Origin: Levilinea sp. | GTDB taxonomy: Bacteria > Chloroflexota > Anaerolineae > Anaerolineales > Anaerolineaceae | Length of the DNA stretch: 64,000 bases | Assembly: GCA_029975215.1 (NCBI GenBank) | Contig: JARKPO010000005.1 | Span: 186,001-250,000 of the forward strand | Direction of reading: 5' to 3' | Shown: positions 32,614 to 42,500 of the stretch, one piece after another | How positions within the stretch are numbered: position 1 is the first letter of the stretch | Layout of the letters: every line of letters starts with the position of its first letter | Translations under genes and position numbers: made by a program | The notes under the pieces: model-generated | What the model was told of the DNA's origin: nothing | Seen by the model: only the letters and a program-made list of their open reading frames with translations | Database searches by the model: none

Positions 32614-34290
32614 TCATTTTACGTACTCCTCCGCTCTTGTCAAGGTATTGCGGGACAAAGTTTTGTCAGACACCTGCAGCAAGATTTCGATTCCAGTACT
32701 GCTCTGACCTGTATCTGCTCCTGTTTCACAATGATTCTCTTGTGCTTCTGAACGTTCCAGCCAAAACCGCCTGTCATCATCCTGGCGCAATCCATTCAGA
32801 ATAGAAAAAAGCGGCTCGTAATCGGGTCGGGCTTTTACCCACAGTATCCGCTTGATTTCCAGGTCAACGCCAACCTCCTGGATCATGATGTGCACCAGAT
32901 CCTTGCGCTCTTCCTTGGTGGAGTTCTCCCAGGTTTCGCGCAAGTCGAGCAGGGTGCGCGCTGCCCGATTGATGGAAGACTCAGGTACCCTTTCTAGCAG
33001 AGACAGTTTTTCTTTCAAAGCGTTGACCTTCTGCCAGTACTGGTATTCTTCGCCCTCGTAGAGACCACGTTCATAATTGTCCCGCATCAATCGCAGCATG
33101 CTGCGGATCTCCTTACGCTCAGCTTCCGGATCTGCTCGCTCACTATGAACATCAAGCATTTGACGCACAGTCGGCTCCCAGTTTTCGGGCAGGTGGATGG
33201 ATTGGATCAGTTCTGCGATCTGAGCATCGATGACCTCGGCGCGAACGCTCTGCCCGTTGTAGGGGCAGTCGTGGTATCCCCGCAGATGCGAATCTTCCCT
33301 GTAGTACGTAGGGCAACGCTTCGGGGTCTGGATGCGTAATCGCCTGCCACAATGGACGCAGACCACCAGTCCCTGCAACAGGTTGATCCGCACCGTTTTC
33401 TTGATGGTCTTGACTGCCACCCGTCGACTGGCACGCACCGCCTGACAGCGATCCCACAGTCCCTGAGTAATGATCGGTTGGTGTTGTCCTTCGGATACTC
33501 GGCGCGGAGTAGAACGAAAGCTGACGCCTTTGGGGCGTACGGTCATGCCACGGTAACTGATCTTACCCAAATAATACATGTTACAGAGCATATCTCGCAC
33601 GGTATCTTTACCAAATGGATGATCTCTACTCGTGCGATACCCCTGCACATTCAACCATTCAGCGATCTGCTGGTCTGAGTAAGCCCCGGTGGCATAGCGT
33701 TCAAACATCTCCACCACGACCGGAGCCTTCTCCGGGTCGGGAACTCCAACTTTACGATTGCCTTGAAGCTGGCTGATATAGCCCCACGGCACAGCGCCGT
33801 TGTGGTAGCCTTGGGTGGAGCGTTCCAGCTTTCCCTTGTTCGTTTCTTTACTCAAGTTATCCGAATAAAACTCGCCCAGCGAACTGACCAGATGGAAGAG
33901 CAACTTGCCTTCTGGGGTGCGCAGATCAAACGGTTGTTCTACCGCTTTGAAGCTGATATCCAGGGATTGCAGTTCATGGACGATTTCAAGCGCCCATTCC
34001 AGACGGCGCGCCAAACGATCCACCTTGTGGACATACAGAATCCTGAATTCGCCGCGCCGGGCAGCTTCACGCATGGCATTGATGCCGGGACGATATTTCT
34101 TGCGGTAAGCCGATTGGGCCGGATCGGCAAATACTTTGACGATCTCGACGCCGTCGCGCTCGGCTTGCTCCTTGATCTGCCTCAACTGCGCGTCCAGGCT
34201 AAAAGAGTCGCTTTGCATCTCGGATGAGTAGCGGATGTAAGCCGCTCCTGGAACTGGGGATGAAGTCTTTGGTGGGTTGTCTCGATTCAT
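32614..34290 (-). CDS. Large serine recombinase (site-specific integrase)
   Basis: This 558-residue protein has an N-terminal resolvase catalytic domain with Ser22 in YIRYSSEMQ and the Arg residues of VHKVDRLARR, a recombinase domain (VPWGYISQLQG through MYYLGKISYRGM), a zinc ribbon (VVCVHCGRRL and later HDCPYNG) and a coiled-coil C-terminal part (KEEYQYW-type heptads about 420-470). This is the layout of phage and ICE integrases such as phiC31-type and Tn-type large serine recombinases. GGAGTGAT precedes the ATG. It should integrate or excise the element; the att sites were not identified. The small gene 34396-34596 upstream could be a directionality factor. Confidence 0.93.
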   Translation of the reverse strand: MNRDNPPKTSSPVPGAAYIRYSSEMQSDSFSLDAQLRQIKEQAERDGVEIVKVFADPAQSAYRKKYRPGINAMREAARRGEFRILYVHKVDRLARRLEWALEIVHELQSLDISFKAVEQPFDLRTPEGKLLFHLVSSLGEFYSDNLSKETNKGKLERSTQGYHNGAVPWGYISQLQGNRKVGVPDPEKAPVVVEMFERYATGAYSDQQIAEWLNVQGYRTSRDHPFGKDTVRDMLCNMYYLGKISYRGMTVRPKGVSFRSTPRRVSEGQHQPIITQGLWDRCQAVRASRRVAVKTIKKTVRINLLQGLVVCVHCGRRLRIQTPKRCPTYYREDSHLRGYHDCPYNGQSVRAEVIDAQIAELIQSIHLPENWEPTVRQMLDVHSERADPEAERKEIRSMLRLMRDNYERGLYEGEEYQYWQKVNALKEKLSLLERVPESSINRAARTLLDLRETWENSTKEERKDLVHIMIQEVGVDLEIKRILWVKARPDYEPLFSILNGLRQDDDRRFWLERSEAQENHCETGADTGQSSTGIEILLQVSDKTLSRNTLTRAEEYVK

Positions 34291-34395
34291 AATCTATCAC
34301 TCCTTTGTTTAGCAATGTGGTTTCAAGTAGCCGTAAGCGATGTATCAAGATGACTTCATCATGCGCCTCCTATCCAGGAGCAGTATTGAGATCAT

Positions 34396-34596
34396 TTAGC
34401 TGGTGTCTCTAACCTTTTCCTTTTCCAACGCCATCAGACGCAGGTGGACGCGCACCAGCCAATCCACCAGGCTCTTGGGTGGCCGGGTAAGAACGATCTG
34501 CTGCTCCTGGGAAGGGGTTATATCATCTCCAGAAGACGGTTTTTCTTGTGGGTCAGGGTTTTCGGAGAAGGTTCGACTTACATGCTCATTTGCCAT
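34396..34596 (-). CDS. Small acidic/basic protein upstream of the recombinase
   Basis: This 66-residue protein has a disordered, Pro/Ser/Glu-rich first half and a helical second half (LTRPPKSLVDWLVRVHLRLMALEKEKV). AGAGGTG is placed well before the ATG. It is unrecognised. Small genes next to large serine recombinases sometimes encode recombination directionality factors or recombinase accessory proteins, so this is a possible role, based only on position. Confidence 0.55.
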   Translation of the reverse strand: MANEHVSRTFSENPDPQEKPSSGDDITPSQEQQIVLTRPPKSLVDWLVRVHLRLMALEKEKVRDTS

Positions 34597-34659
34597 ACTT
34601 GCACCTCTTGCTATAAATGGGTTGAATGTCTCTTATGCGCTTTAGGGGAAAAAAGAAAA

Positions 34660-34694
34660 CTCCGGTTTTGGCAGCCAGTCTGCCAGAACCGGAG
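34660..34694. repeat. 35-bp hairpin, left copy of an inverted pair
   Basis: A 15-bp stem (CTCCGGTTTTGGCAG with CTGCCAGAACCGGAG, one wobble) lies 64 bp upstream of the small gene by the recombinase. Its reverse complement matches the element at 39529-39563 in 34 of 35 positions. On the minus strand it is followed by TTTTCTTTTTT, so it can also act as a terminator. The pair bounds the LuxR-oxidoreductase segment. Confidence 0.7.
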
Positions 34695-34806
34695 CGTGGG
34701 ATATACGCCACATAACAAATATGGACTTTTCCACTCCTATGTTTATTTAGATAGAGAATTGAGGATTGGACAATGACGCCGTAGCTCCCGACCAATCTCG
34801 GGGCGA

Positions 34807-34814
34807 TGTATAAT
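34807..34814 (+). promoter_or_regulatory. Extended -10 promoter of the LuxR/MalT gene
   Basis: TATAAT (34809-34814) preceded by TG in the form TGTATAAT lies 10 bases before the ATG at 34825. A start of transcription at about 34821 would leave a leader of only a few bases, and no ribosome site is seen. The gene is probably translated from a nearly leaderless mRNA. No good -35 is visible. Confidence 0.6.
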
Positions 34815-34824
34815 CTATCTCACA

Positions 34825-37602
34825 ATGTCCGTTTCACTTCTTTCAACCAAACTCTATATTCCCCCAGTCCGAGAGAACGCCGTTGCGCGCCCACACCTGA
34901 CCGAAAAATTGATGACCGGCCTCAGGCAGCCAAATTGTTTTGTGCTGTTTTCTGGTCCGGCTGGATTCGGTAAAACCACCTTGCTCAGCGAATTAATTGC
35001 TCAGCTTCGACAGTCAGTGGCTTGGGTCTCCCTAGACGAAGGCGACAATGATCCGGTCCGTTTTTGGAGCTACGTGATCGCCGCCTGCCAGACGGTGCAG
35101 GCAGGGGTAGGTGCATCGGCGCAAGCCATCCTACAATTGCCCCAGCCGCCATCTGAAGAGACGATTCCAACCATCCTGATCAATGACATCGCCAGCCTGG
35201 ACCGCGAGCTTGTGTTGATCCTGGACGACTACCATGCCATTCAGAACGAGACAATTCATTCGGCACTCTTTTTCCTGCTCGAGCACCTCCCTAAAAAACT
35301 CCGCCTCGTCATTTCCACTCGAGTTGATCCCCCCTGGCCCCTGGCGCGCTTCCGCGCCCGCAACCAATTAATCGAAATCCGCGCCCAGGACCTGCGTTTT
35401 ACCACGGAAGAAGCGGCATCCTTCCTGAACCAGGTGATGGGGTTGAACCTGACCACCGGGGACGTGGCGGTGCTGGAAGAACGCACCGAGGGCTGGGTTG
35501 CCGGCTTGCAGTTGGCCGCCCTCTCCATGGGAGGGCGTAGTGACATCGCAGGGTTTGTCAAAGCCTTTACCGGCAGTCATGTCTACATTGCGGAATACCT
35601 GCTCGAGGAAGTTCTTAAGCAGCAACCGGAGGATATTCAGTCATTCTTGCTGCAAACTTCCCTCTTGGAGCGCCTGAATGCAGGGCTGTGTGAGGCAGTT
35701 ACCGGATGCCAGGATGGACAGGCAGTGCTCAAGGCGCTGCAGCGGGGAAACATCTTCGTTTTCCCGCTGGACGACGAGGGGCGGTGGTTCCGTTACCATC
35801 CCTTGTTCGCCGATTTGCTCCAAGCCCGCCTCCGCCGGACTTACGCGGCAGATTCGATTTCCCTGTTGCACACGCAGGCCAGCCGGTGGTACGAGGCAGC
35901 CGGTATGCCTGACGAAGCCATCCAACATGCCTTGGCAGCAGCCGATTATGCGACCGCGGTGCACCTGATCGAAGACCATACGGTCGAGATGCTGGTAAGA
36001 GGCTATTCTAAGACGGTGAAAGGTTGGTTAAATTCAATTCCATCGGGGATACACTTTCAAAGCCCGAAGATCCAGATGGCATTCATCTGGATGCATATGC
36101 TGCATGGAAACTACGCGCAAATTTCGCCTTATGTGGAACGACTGCAAGGAGTGTTTTCTAATGCACAGGTGGGCAAAATAGACCCTTCGTCCAGCGCTGA
36201 ATGGCTCACCTTGGAGTCCTTCCTGCTGGGCGCACAAGGAAAGGCGGCCGATAGCCTGGCGCTGGCCCGCCAGGCGCTGGAAATCGCGCCATCTGAGGAC
36301 AGCTACGTGCAAAGCATGGCTTATAATGCGCTAGCTGCGGCCTACCAGTTGGTAGATGATTACCCACATTCGGTAGAGGCTTGCCAGAATGCTATCCTGC
36401 ATGGCCGGGCGACGGCCAATTTTTTCTCGGAAATGATGGGATTTGCCCTGCTGGTTCAAATTGCCCTTCAGCATGGCCAATCCAATTTTGCCTTCGAGAC
36501 CGCTGCCGAAGGAATCGGTCGAGTCGAGAGCATTGGCTTACAGTCTCCGATCAGCGCCGTCGTGTATGGAGCGCTTGGGCAGGTGTATTACCAGCGGCAT
36601 CAGATCGAACAGGCGCGAGGTTATCTTCTGCGCGCCCTTCATCTGAGCACATTGGGAGGCTACAGTGACGTCGAGATCTACCTCAGGGTAGTTATCTCGC
36701 GCCTGCTTCAATTGGAAGGCGACCTGGACGCCTCCACACAGGAGATCCAGAAAGCGGTCGAACGGACGCAGGTGGCTGTGACGGCCTGGGCGCGAGATGA
36801 GGCGGTTGCCCAGCAGATCAGTCTCTATCTCGCTCAAAATCGTCTCGCGGCTGCCGAGACGGCGCTCAAAGCACGCGGGGTTGGCCTTCCGGTGCCATCA
36901 TCCGTCCCTGATCTCGGGCCCGGACAGACTACCTACTCGGTTGGGCTGTTGTACAACAGCGCATTGCGCATTCTCTTACACCAGGCCAATGACAGGCAGG
37001 AGGTCGCCAGATTGCGGCAGGGGATCGAGCTGGCAGAAAACCTGATCTCCAGAGCACTCCAGGGTGAATACCTTGTTATAGCGATAGAATCGCTCCTGCT
37101 GCGCGCCCAAATTCACGCCGCGCTTGGGGAAAATGAGGCCTCCCTGGAAAACGTTGCCAAAGCCCTGGAATTGGCAGAGCCGGAAGGGTTTATTAGTATT
37201 TTTATCGAAGAAGGATCACCCATCGAGGAGATCTTAACCACCCTGATCAGGCAAAACCGGCCAGGGAAAGTCCAACCGGAATATGTCAAAAGCATCCTGG
37301 CTGCATTTTCTAGCTCTCGGGCATCCGGCGAAGCGCCCGGCGAGCGGCCTGGTGCGAGCGGGCCTGCCGGGCAATCACCGGCTACAGCAGATGTGATTTT
37401 GATCCTGGTTGAACCTTTAAGCCGGCGCGAATTAGACGTCCTGCGCCTGATCGGTGAAGGCTGTTCCAACCAGGATATCGCCGGGCGGTTGGTACTCTCC
37501 CTGCACACGGTGAAGAAGCACGTCAGCAACATCTTTTCGAAGCTGGGTGTTAAAAGCCGCACCCAGGCGATTGCCCGGGCGCGCGAGTTGAAGTTGCTGT
37601 AG
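34825..37602 (+). CDS. LuxR-family MalT-like transcriptional regulator
   Basis: This 925-residue STAND-type activator has an N-terminal NTPase domain with Walker A SGPAGFGKTTLL (44-51) and Walker B LVLILDDYH, a long helical repeat region (TPR/SUPR-like, about 350-830) and a C-terminal LuxR helix-turn-helix (PLSRRELDVLRLIGEGCSNQDIAGRLVLSLHTVKKHVSN). A Gly/Ala/Pro-rich linker precedes the last domain. Family members switch on catabolic or stress genes after binding an inducer. It likely controls the three genes just downstream on the same strand. It is longer than E. coli MalT by a few residues, which is normal for the Chloroflexota expansion of this group. Confidence 0.93.
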   Translation: MSVSLLSTKLYIPPVRENAVARPHLTEKLMTGLRQPNCFVLFSGPAGFGKTTLLSELIAQLRQSVAWVSLDEGDNDPVRFWSYVIAACQTVQAGVGASAQAILQLPQPPSEETIPTILINDIASLDRELVLILDDYHAIQNETIHSALFFLLEHLPKKLRLVISTRVDPPWPLARFRARNQLIEIRAQDLRFTTEEAASFLNQVMGLNLTTGDVAVLEERTEGWVAGLQLAALSMGGRSDIAGFVKAFTGSHVYIAEYLLEEVLKQQPEDIQSFLLQTSLLERLNAGLCEAVTGCQDGQAVLKALQRGNIFVFPLDDEGRWFRYHPLFADLLQARLRRTYAADSISLLHTQASRWYEAAGMPDEAIQHALAAADYATAVHLIEDHTVEMLVRGYSKTVKGWLNSIPSGIHFQSPKIQMAFIWMHMLHGNYAQISPYVERLQGVFSNAQVGKIDPSSSAEWLTLESFLLGAQGKAADSLALARQALEIAPSEDSYVQSMAYNALAAAYQLVDDYPHSVEACQNAILHGRATANFFSEMMGFALLVQIALQHGQSNFAFETAAEGIGRVESIGLQSPISAVVYGALGQVYYQRHQIEQARGYLLRALHLSTLGGYSDVEIYLRVVISRLLQLEGDLDASTQEIQKAVERTQVAVTAWARDEAVAQQISLYLAQNRLAAAETALKARGVGLPVPSSVPDLGPGQTTYSVGLLYNSALRILLHQANDRQEVARLRQGIELAENLISRALQGEYLVIAIESLLLRAQIHAALGENEASLENVAKALELAEPEGFISIFIEEGSPIEEILTTLIRQNRPGKVQPEYVKSILAAFSSSRASGEAPGERPGASGPAGQSPATADVILILVEPLSRRELDVLRLIGEGCSNQDIAGRLVLSLHTVKKHVSNIFSKLGVKSRTQAIARARELKLL

Positions 37603-37760
37603 TTTAACAAGGTAAAATACGAAAATAACACTTTCGGCCCATCCGATTCCCTCCTGAAATCAACCAAAATCACACTTTCGCCTGCTGACCCTGCAGTCGT
37701 GAACGTCTAAAATGCAGGTTAAATTTGGATTGGATCATTGGAAAGGAAAAGGATAAACCC

Positions 37761-38144
37761 ATGAGTACCATCGTATCAAGGCCTGTTATCGCTGGATTGC
37801 TTTTGCTCTTCACGCTGATTTCCGGGGTTTGGCTGAGCTATTCTGGAAAGCCGTTGAATGTGGCGATCTTTACGATCCACAAGCTTATTGCGCTGGCGAC
37901 CGTGATCGTCATTTCAGTGAACGTCAATCATCTATACAGAGCTGTGGAGTTTCGAACTTTCCTTGAACTGGTCCTCATCGCCGTCACCGGGCTGCTTTTC
38001 CTCGCCCTGTTTATTTCTGGCGCATTGCTCAGCCGGGGTAACCCGCTACCGGAAGCCATCCTGAGAATCCATCAGGTGGCGCCACTGCTGGCGCTGGCCT
38101 TCTTGGTGATGACTATTTATGTGTTGGCCAGCAGCAAGTCGTAA
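37761..38144 (+). CDS. Small four-helix membrane protein
   Basis: This 127-residue protein is almost entirely hydrophobic, with about four helices and two conserved-looking His (TIHKLIALATV and ILRIHQVAPLL) positioned within helices 2 and 4, which could coordinate a heme or metal, as in small cytochrome b-like proteins. The start at 37761 has AAGGATAAA upstream. It lies 158 bp after the LuxR gene and 19 bp before the oxidoreductase. Function is not known. Confidence 0.7.
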   Translation: MSTIVSRPVIAGLLLLFTLISGVWLSYSGKPLNVAIFTIHKLIALATVIVISVNVNHLYRAVEFRTFLELVLIAVTGLLFLALFISGALLSRGNPLPEAILRIHQVAPLLALAFLVMTIYVLASSKS

Positions 38145-38163
38145 TATCGGGTAGGAGAACGAA

Positions 38164-39216
38164 ATGAAATACAAAAGCGTAATCGTAACCAAAACAGGCG
38201 GCCCCGAAGTTCTCCAGGTGATCGAGAATAACCTGCGCCGGCCATCAAAAGGGGAGGCGCGCATCAAAGTCCTGGCTGCGAGCGTATGCCGGCCTGATGT
38301 TTCCGCCCGGCGGGGGGAAGCGCTCTACAGCGGAACCCCGTTGGGGAAGAAGCCACCATTTGTGCCGGGGTATGCGGTCATCGGGGACGTGGATGCGGTT
38401 GGAGAAGGTGTTACCGAAGCCGCGGTTGGAGACCGGGTTGGCGCTCTGACGGTGGTCGGCGGCTACAGCGAGTACCTGTATTGGCGAAGTGACCGGTTGA
38501 TTCCTGTTCCCACCACGTTGGACCCTGCAGAAGCGGTCACGCTGATCCTGAATTTCATCGTGGCTTACCAGGCGCTCCACCGGTCGGCCAAGGTCAAGGT
38601 CGGGGAGAAAGTGCTCATCATCGGCGCCAGCGGTGGGATCGGAACTGCGTTACTGCAACTTGGCAAGCTGGCCGGTCTCAAAATGTACGGGGTCGCATCC
38701 AAAAGCAAGCATCCCATCCTGAAGGATTACGGAGCGACGCCGATTGATTACCACACCCAGGACTTCGTCGAGGTGATCCGCCGGGCAGAACCGGATGGAA
38801 TCGATATCGTGCTGGATGGGACGATGGGGTTGGATACCATTCGAGGTGCGCTGTCGCTGCTGCAGCGTGGCGGCAGGCTGGTGAGCTTCGGCGAACCCGC
38901 CGGGTTTCCCGATCTGTTTCGTATTCTGGGGACCTTCGCTGCAGTCAACTTACTGCCAAATGGAAAATCATGCAAGCCTTACGGAACATCATTTTATTTT
39001 TTGGGCGACAAACAGCCGTTCCTGGAAGACTGGGCTACGCTTTTCAAGCTGCTGGAAGAAGGCAAAATCAAACCGGTCATTGAGAAGAAGTACTCCATCC
39101 TGGAAGCAGCCCAGGCGAATGAACTGCTGGAAAGCGGTACGGTCACCGGCAACCTGGTCTTGTTGGCGCCGGAATTGTTGCAAGGTCCTGACAATGGACA
39201 AACCCAGCCTTTATGA
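38164..39216 (+). CDS. Medium-chain oxidoreductase (VAT-1/quinone oxidoreductase type)
   Basis: This 350-residue enzyme belongs to the MDR superfamily. The N-terminal GroES-like domain (GGPEVLQVIENN, PDVSARRGE, PGYAVIGDVDAVGEG) is followed by a Rossmann domain with the NAD(P)-binding motif IIGASGGIGTALLQLGKL. No structural-zinc Cys cluster and no catalytic-zinc ligands are seen, which fits the quinone oxidoreductase/VAT-1 branch rather than alcohol dehydrogenases. AGGAG lies 6 bases before the ATG. It overlaps the next gene by 23 bp and is probably under control of the MalT-like regulator. Confidence 0.9.
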   Translation: MKYKSVIVTKTGGPEVLQVIENNLRRPSKGEARIKVLAASVCRPDVSARRGEALYSGTPLGKKPPFVPGYAVIGDVDAVGEGVTEAAVGDRVGALTVVGGYSEYLYWRSDRLIPVPTTLDPAEAVTLILNFIVAYQALHRSAKVKVGEKVLIIGASGGIGTALLQLGKLAGLKMYGVASKSKHPILKDYGATPIDYHTQDFVEVIRRAEPDGIDIVLDGTMGLDTIRGALSLLQRGGRLVSFGEPAGFPDLFRILGTFAAVNLLPNGKSCKPYGTSFYFLGDKQPFLEDWATLFKLLEEGKIKPVIEKKYSILEAAQANELLESGTVTGNLVLLAPELLQGPDNGQTQPL

Positions 39217-39412
39217 GATACGGGTCGAGGGGCATCTTACGGATCGCTGGACGGATTGGTTTGAAGGACTGGCGATCCGTAATGAACCCAAAGGTGAAAC
39301 AACGTTGAGCGGCCTAATCATTGACCAGGCAGCTCTATTCGGTGTGCTCACCAAGATCCACGCGCTCAATTTGACACTGATCTCAGTTTACAGGTTATCC
39401 CCTCCGGAATGA
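39194..39412 (+). CDS. Small protein paired with MDR oxidoreductase
   Basis: This 72-residue soluble protein (YEIRVEGHLTDRWTDWFEGL, LSGLIIDQAALFGVLTKIHAL, LTLISVYRL) has a beta-alpha pattern typical of a short ferredoxin-like or ACT-like fold. Similar small proteins often accompany MDR oxidoreductases and LuxR/MalT regulators in Chloroflexota and Actinobacteria. The frame is open further upstream inside the oxidoreductase gene, but the ATG at 39194 with AAGG before it is the natural start. It overlaps the preceding gene by 23 bp, indicating coupled translation. Confidence 0.7.
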   Translation: MDKPSLYEIRVEGHLTDRWTDWFEGLAIRNEPKGETTLSGLIIDQAALFGVLTKIHALNLTLISVYRLSPPE

Positions 39413-39528
39413 GAATTATATAACTTCCTGGCACCCAACGTATCAAGCATCCTGACGCTCAATGGGAAGTTACCGGCGCAGTTTAAACCGAGAAGGCGTA
39501 GGTTGTCTTGCATGGAAGGCAAACGAAG

Positions 39529-39563
39529 CTCCGGTTCTGGCAGATTGGCTGCCAAAACCGGAG
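39529..39563. repeat. 35-bp hairpin, right copy of an inverted pair
   Basis: CTCCGGTTCTGGCAG (39529-39543) pairs with CTGCCAAAACCGGAG (39549-39563). The element is the reverse complement of the one at 34660-34694 with a single difference. It also stands 30 bp past the stop of the methylase-helicase gene on the minus strand, so it may end that transcript. The rest of the gap 39413-39593 shows nothing more. Confidence 0.7.
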
Positions 39564-39593
39564 CGTTGGAATTGTGAAAGATGTTCTTCGATA

Positions 39594-42500
39594 CTATTTC
39601 TCCTTCATGGTACTCCAAATAGACAATTGACCTGGTGCTTCTGAACTTGATCGTCTACCGGATCGTCTTGAAGCTGGTATCCTGTCGCTAAGGTCTCGCG
39701 ATCTGAGCCATTCATCCCAGGTCCTGGGTTGAACCGGAACCAGTAATGGGCTGGTCTCGGTTGGGCAGCCCATAGGTGAGTTGGACATTTGCATCTCATC
39801 CGCAAACAGCGATTGCAGATCATCTAGCTGAGCTCCTCGGAGCACCTCGCGAGCCAGCTCGGTGATAAAATCTCCATCTTCCACGGGTACGATCGCGCCG
39901 CCGACGTTGTCGCCATACAGGAGTTGGGCGGCGCGCATCTTGCGCCCCATCAGGGCCAGCGCCTGAGCTTCCATCGTGCCCCGGTAGACGGAGAAGACCG
40001 CCTTCACAGGTTTGGTCTGCCCCAGACGCCAGACTCTGCGCAGAGCCTGCCACAACACGTACAATGAGTATTCGACCTCGGCAAACACCACTGAGGCGAA
40101 ATTCACCAAATCCAGGCCGGTAGCCACCAGGCGGGGATTGGTAATCAACACATCTACGTCAGCATGCTTATCGATCCAAGCTTCGCGCTTACGGGGATCC
40201 ACACTGCTATACAGGGTGATCACCCGCAAGCCAACATCCTTCAACACAGTTTCAATGCGATCCTGGATGTCCCTGGTACCGGTCTGGCGCACATACACCA
40301 GCACCCGCCTGCGTTGGGCTTTCTCAGACTGGCAAAAGCTGGCCAGCCAACGCTCCTTGGGCAACAGGTTGCTTCCGATCAACTGCTCCTGCAGCACAGC
40401 CGGCAGCGGCATCAGCGGGCTCTGGACGATCACTTCCTTCTCACGTTTTCCAGCCGCAGATTGCGCTGTAGGGGCTGCTTCCAGCAGGACTTGGGCAGCT
40501 TGTCGATGCATTTCACTGTCTCCAGTGGAGTCCAGCAGTTCTTTCGCCAGAGCAGCAAGCTGATTGGCCGGGACAGCGGCGTGATTGAGCATCACCATTT
40601 CATCCCGGAAGGCCGAGTTCGGACGGGCTAACGCCCACTGCAACCACAAGGAGAGATAACGCGAATCGCGGAGCGCCATGTGACGCAGGATGTTTTCCAT
40701 CCCCTGATACTGGCGGGCTTGAGCATCTTCCATCTCCAGCTCTACCACCTCCTCCGCGTAGGGAGGCAGCTCGATCCCCAGGTCTTTCAGGTTGAGGAAG
40801 ATCGAGTTGTGCAGCAGGCGAGTGATGATCGCCGGGCTGACGCCTGGGATCTCGTGCGCCTGGTCGCGATAGCGCCGGTTGCCGGTGAAGGCTCCATCCT
40901 CGTCTGCCAGGTCGCTGCCTACCTTGCGCTTGCGAACGCTTTCCAGCAGTCCGTAGGCGTTAGCCCAGCGCAGCTCGTCATGGAATGCAAAATCCTGGCG
41001 GACGCTGGGCGTAAGGCGGTGCAGCAACCAAAAGATTGAAGTACTCCGTCCACCGAAATAGGTGCCGGTCAGGGTCAGGGTGTACATTGTCGCTTCGGCC
41101 AACTGGTGGAAGGCCACGCCCCGGTCACTGGATTTCGACTTGTACTCATGGCACTCATCTCCTATGAGGATCTTGAAACGCCCATGCGCCTTGTCCTTGA
41201 TGTACTCTGCGATGGACCAGCGGCGGGCTTCGGAATGCTCGAAGAGCGGCGCGGCGCAGGGACGCGTCTCCCAGACCGGATTGCCATCTTCATCCCGGAC
41301 TCGCCGGCCTTTAGCGTCCAGTTTCCAACCGCTGACCTGCGCCGAACAAAAGCTACGGTGTTTTTGGAAGTACTCGATCTCGGTCACCGGAATGCCCTGG
41401 TTATCGGTCTGTACCTGGCCGCACTGCGGGCAGGTATAAACGACCAGGGGCTTGCCGTTGAGCTTGATCGTCTTTGCATGGACGACCGGTTTCCATCCAG
41501 CGCCCATCTTGGCTGCGGTGGACGCAACGACGGCGATGGCCTTGCGCCCCAGCTTGCCGGTCTCGAAGTCATCCAGGAAAGCGCGCACGTCGTTGACGTC
41601 GCCATCCGTTCCCTTGCCGATGCGGCGCAGTTCACGGGCCTTCACGCCGGGGATGACATCTTCCGCCTCGCGGATCCATTTGGGCACCAGGTGCGGCGGG
41701 CACAAGATCAAGGCAGGGTAGGCGTCGAGCAGTTCAATGACAGCCAGGCCAATCGAGCTCTTGCCGCTGCCCATTTCGCCCTGCACGTTGGCCGTCCGGT
41801 GAATCTGGATTGCCCGTGCTGCGGCGATGGCGGCGTGCTTCTGGGTCGGGAGCAGGCCAGGTGCGGACTGGCCGGGCAGCGGCTTGCGCTGCTTGCCCAG
41901 ACGGTCGAGGATCGCCAGCTCATCTTCGGTGGGCTTCAGGTCGTAAAGCGGCTGGTAGGCTGCCAGGGTATGGGCAGCGATCTTGTCGCCGTGCGCCTTC
42001 ATGAAGTCGGTCAGGCGCTCCGTGTCCTGGATGATCTCCAGACCGTGGGCGGCGCTCAGAGTAGCGATTGTTGTCACGTAGCGGTCGCGGAAACGCTCGA
42101 CCAGGGTGTCGGGGTCGTGATCGTCGCGGTGAGTGGTTTTATCCACTACCTTGATCACTCTCCCTTTGACCAGCATGGGGTGACCCTCATCGTCCGTCAG
42201 TTTCAAGGTTCCCATCAAGCCGGAGGCCATCAACATCGCCAGGTGACCTTTCTTGAGCGGCATGGTGGGCGTAAATGCGACCTCGCTGTTGACCGGATGA
42301 ACCAGATTCTGCCAGGCGCGGGTCTTGCGCACGCCAGCCCAACGGCTGGCTTCCACCAGGTCATCAGGCGCCCAGTCCAGCCGGCGAAATGTGATCGCCC
42401 TGCCGCCCGCGCCCTTCAGCGGAGCAGGCAGCAGCGGGTAGACCGGCTCGGGAGCAAATCCTAACGTCGGCAGATCGCTCTCCGCCAGGCGCTGGATGAC

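Noticed and set aside
32614..34290. Attachment sites of the serine recombinase
   Set aside because: I looked for short identical core repeats near the gene and at module borders but found none that could be separated from hairpins and chance matches.
41106..42464. Long plus-strand frame of 452 codons inside the methylase-helicase gene
   Set aside because: It is the shadow of a GC-rich real gene: the opposite frame has complete methylase and helicase motifs, while this frame has none.
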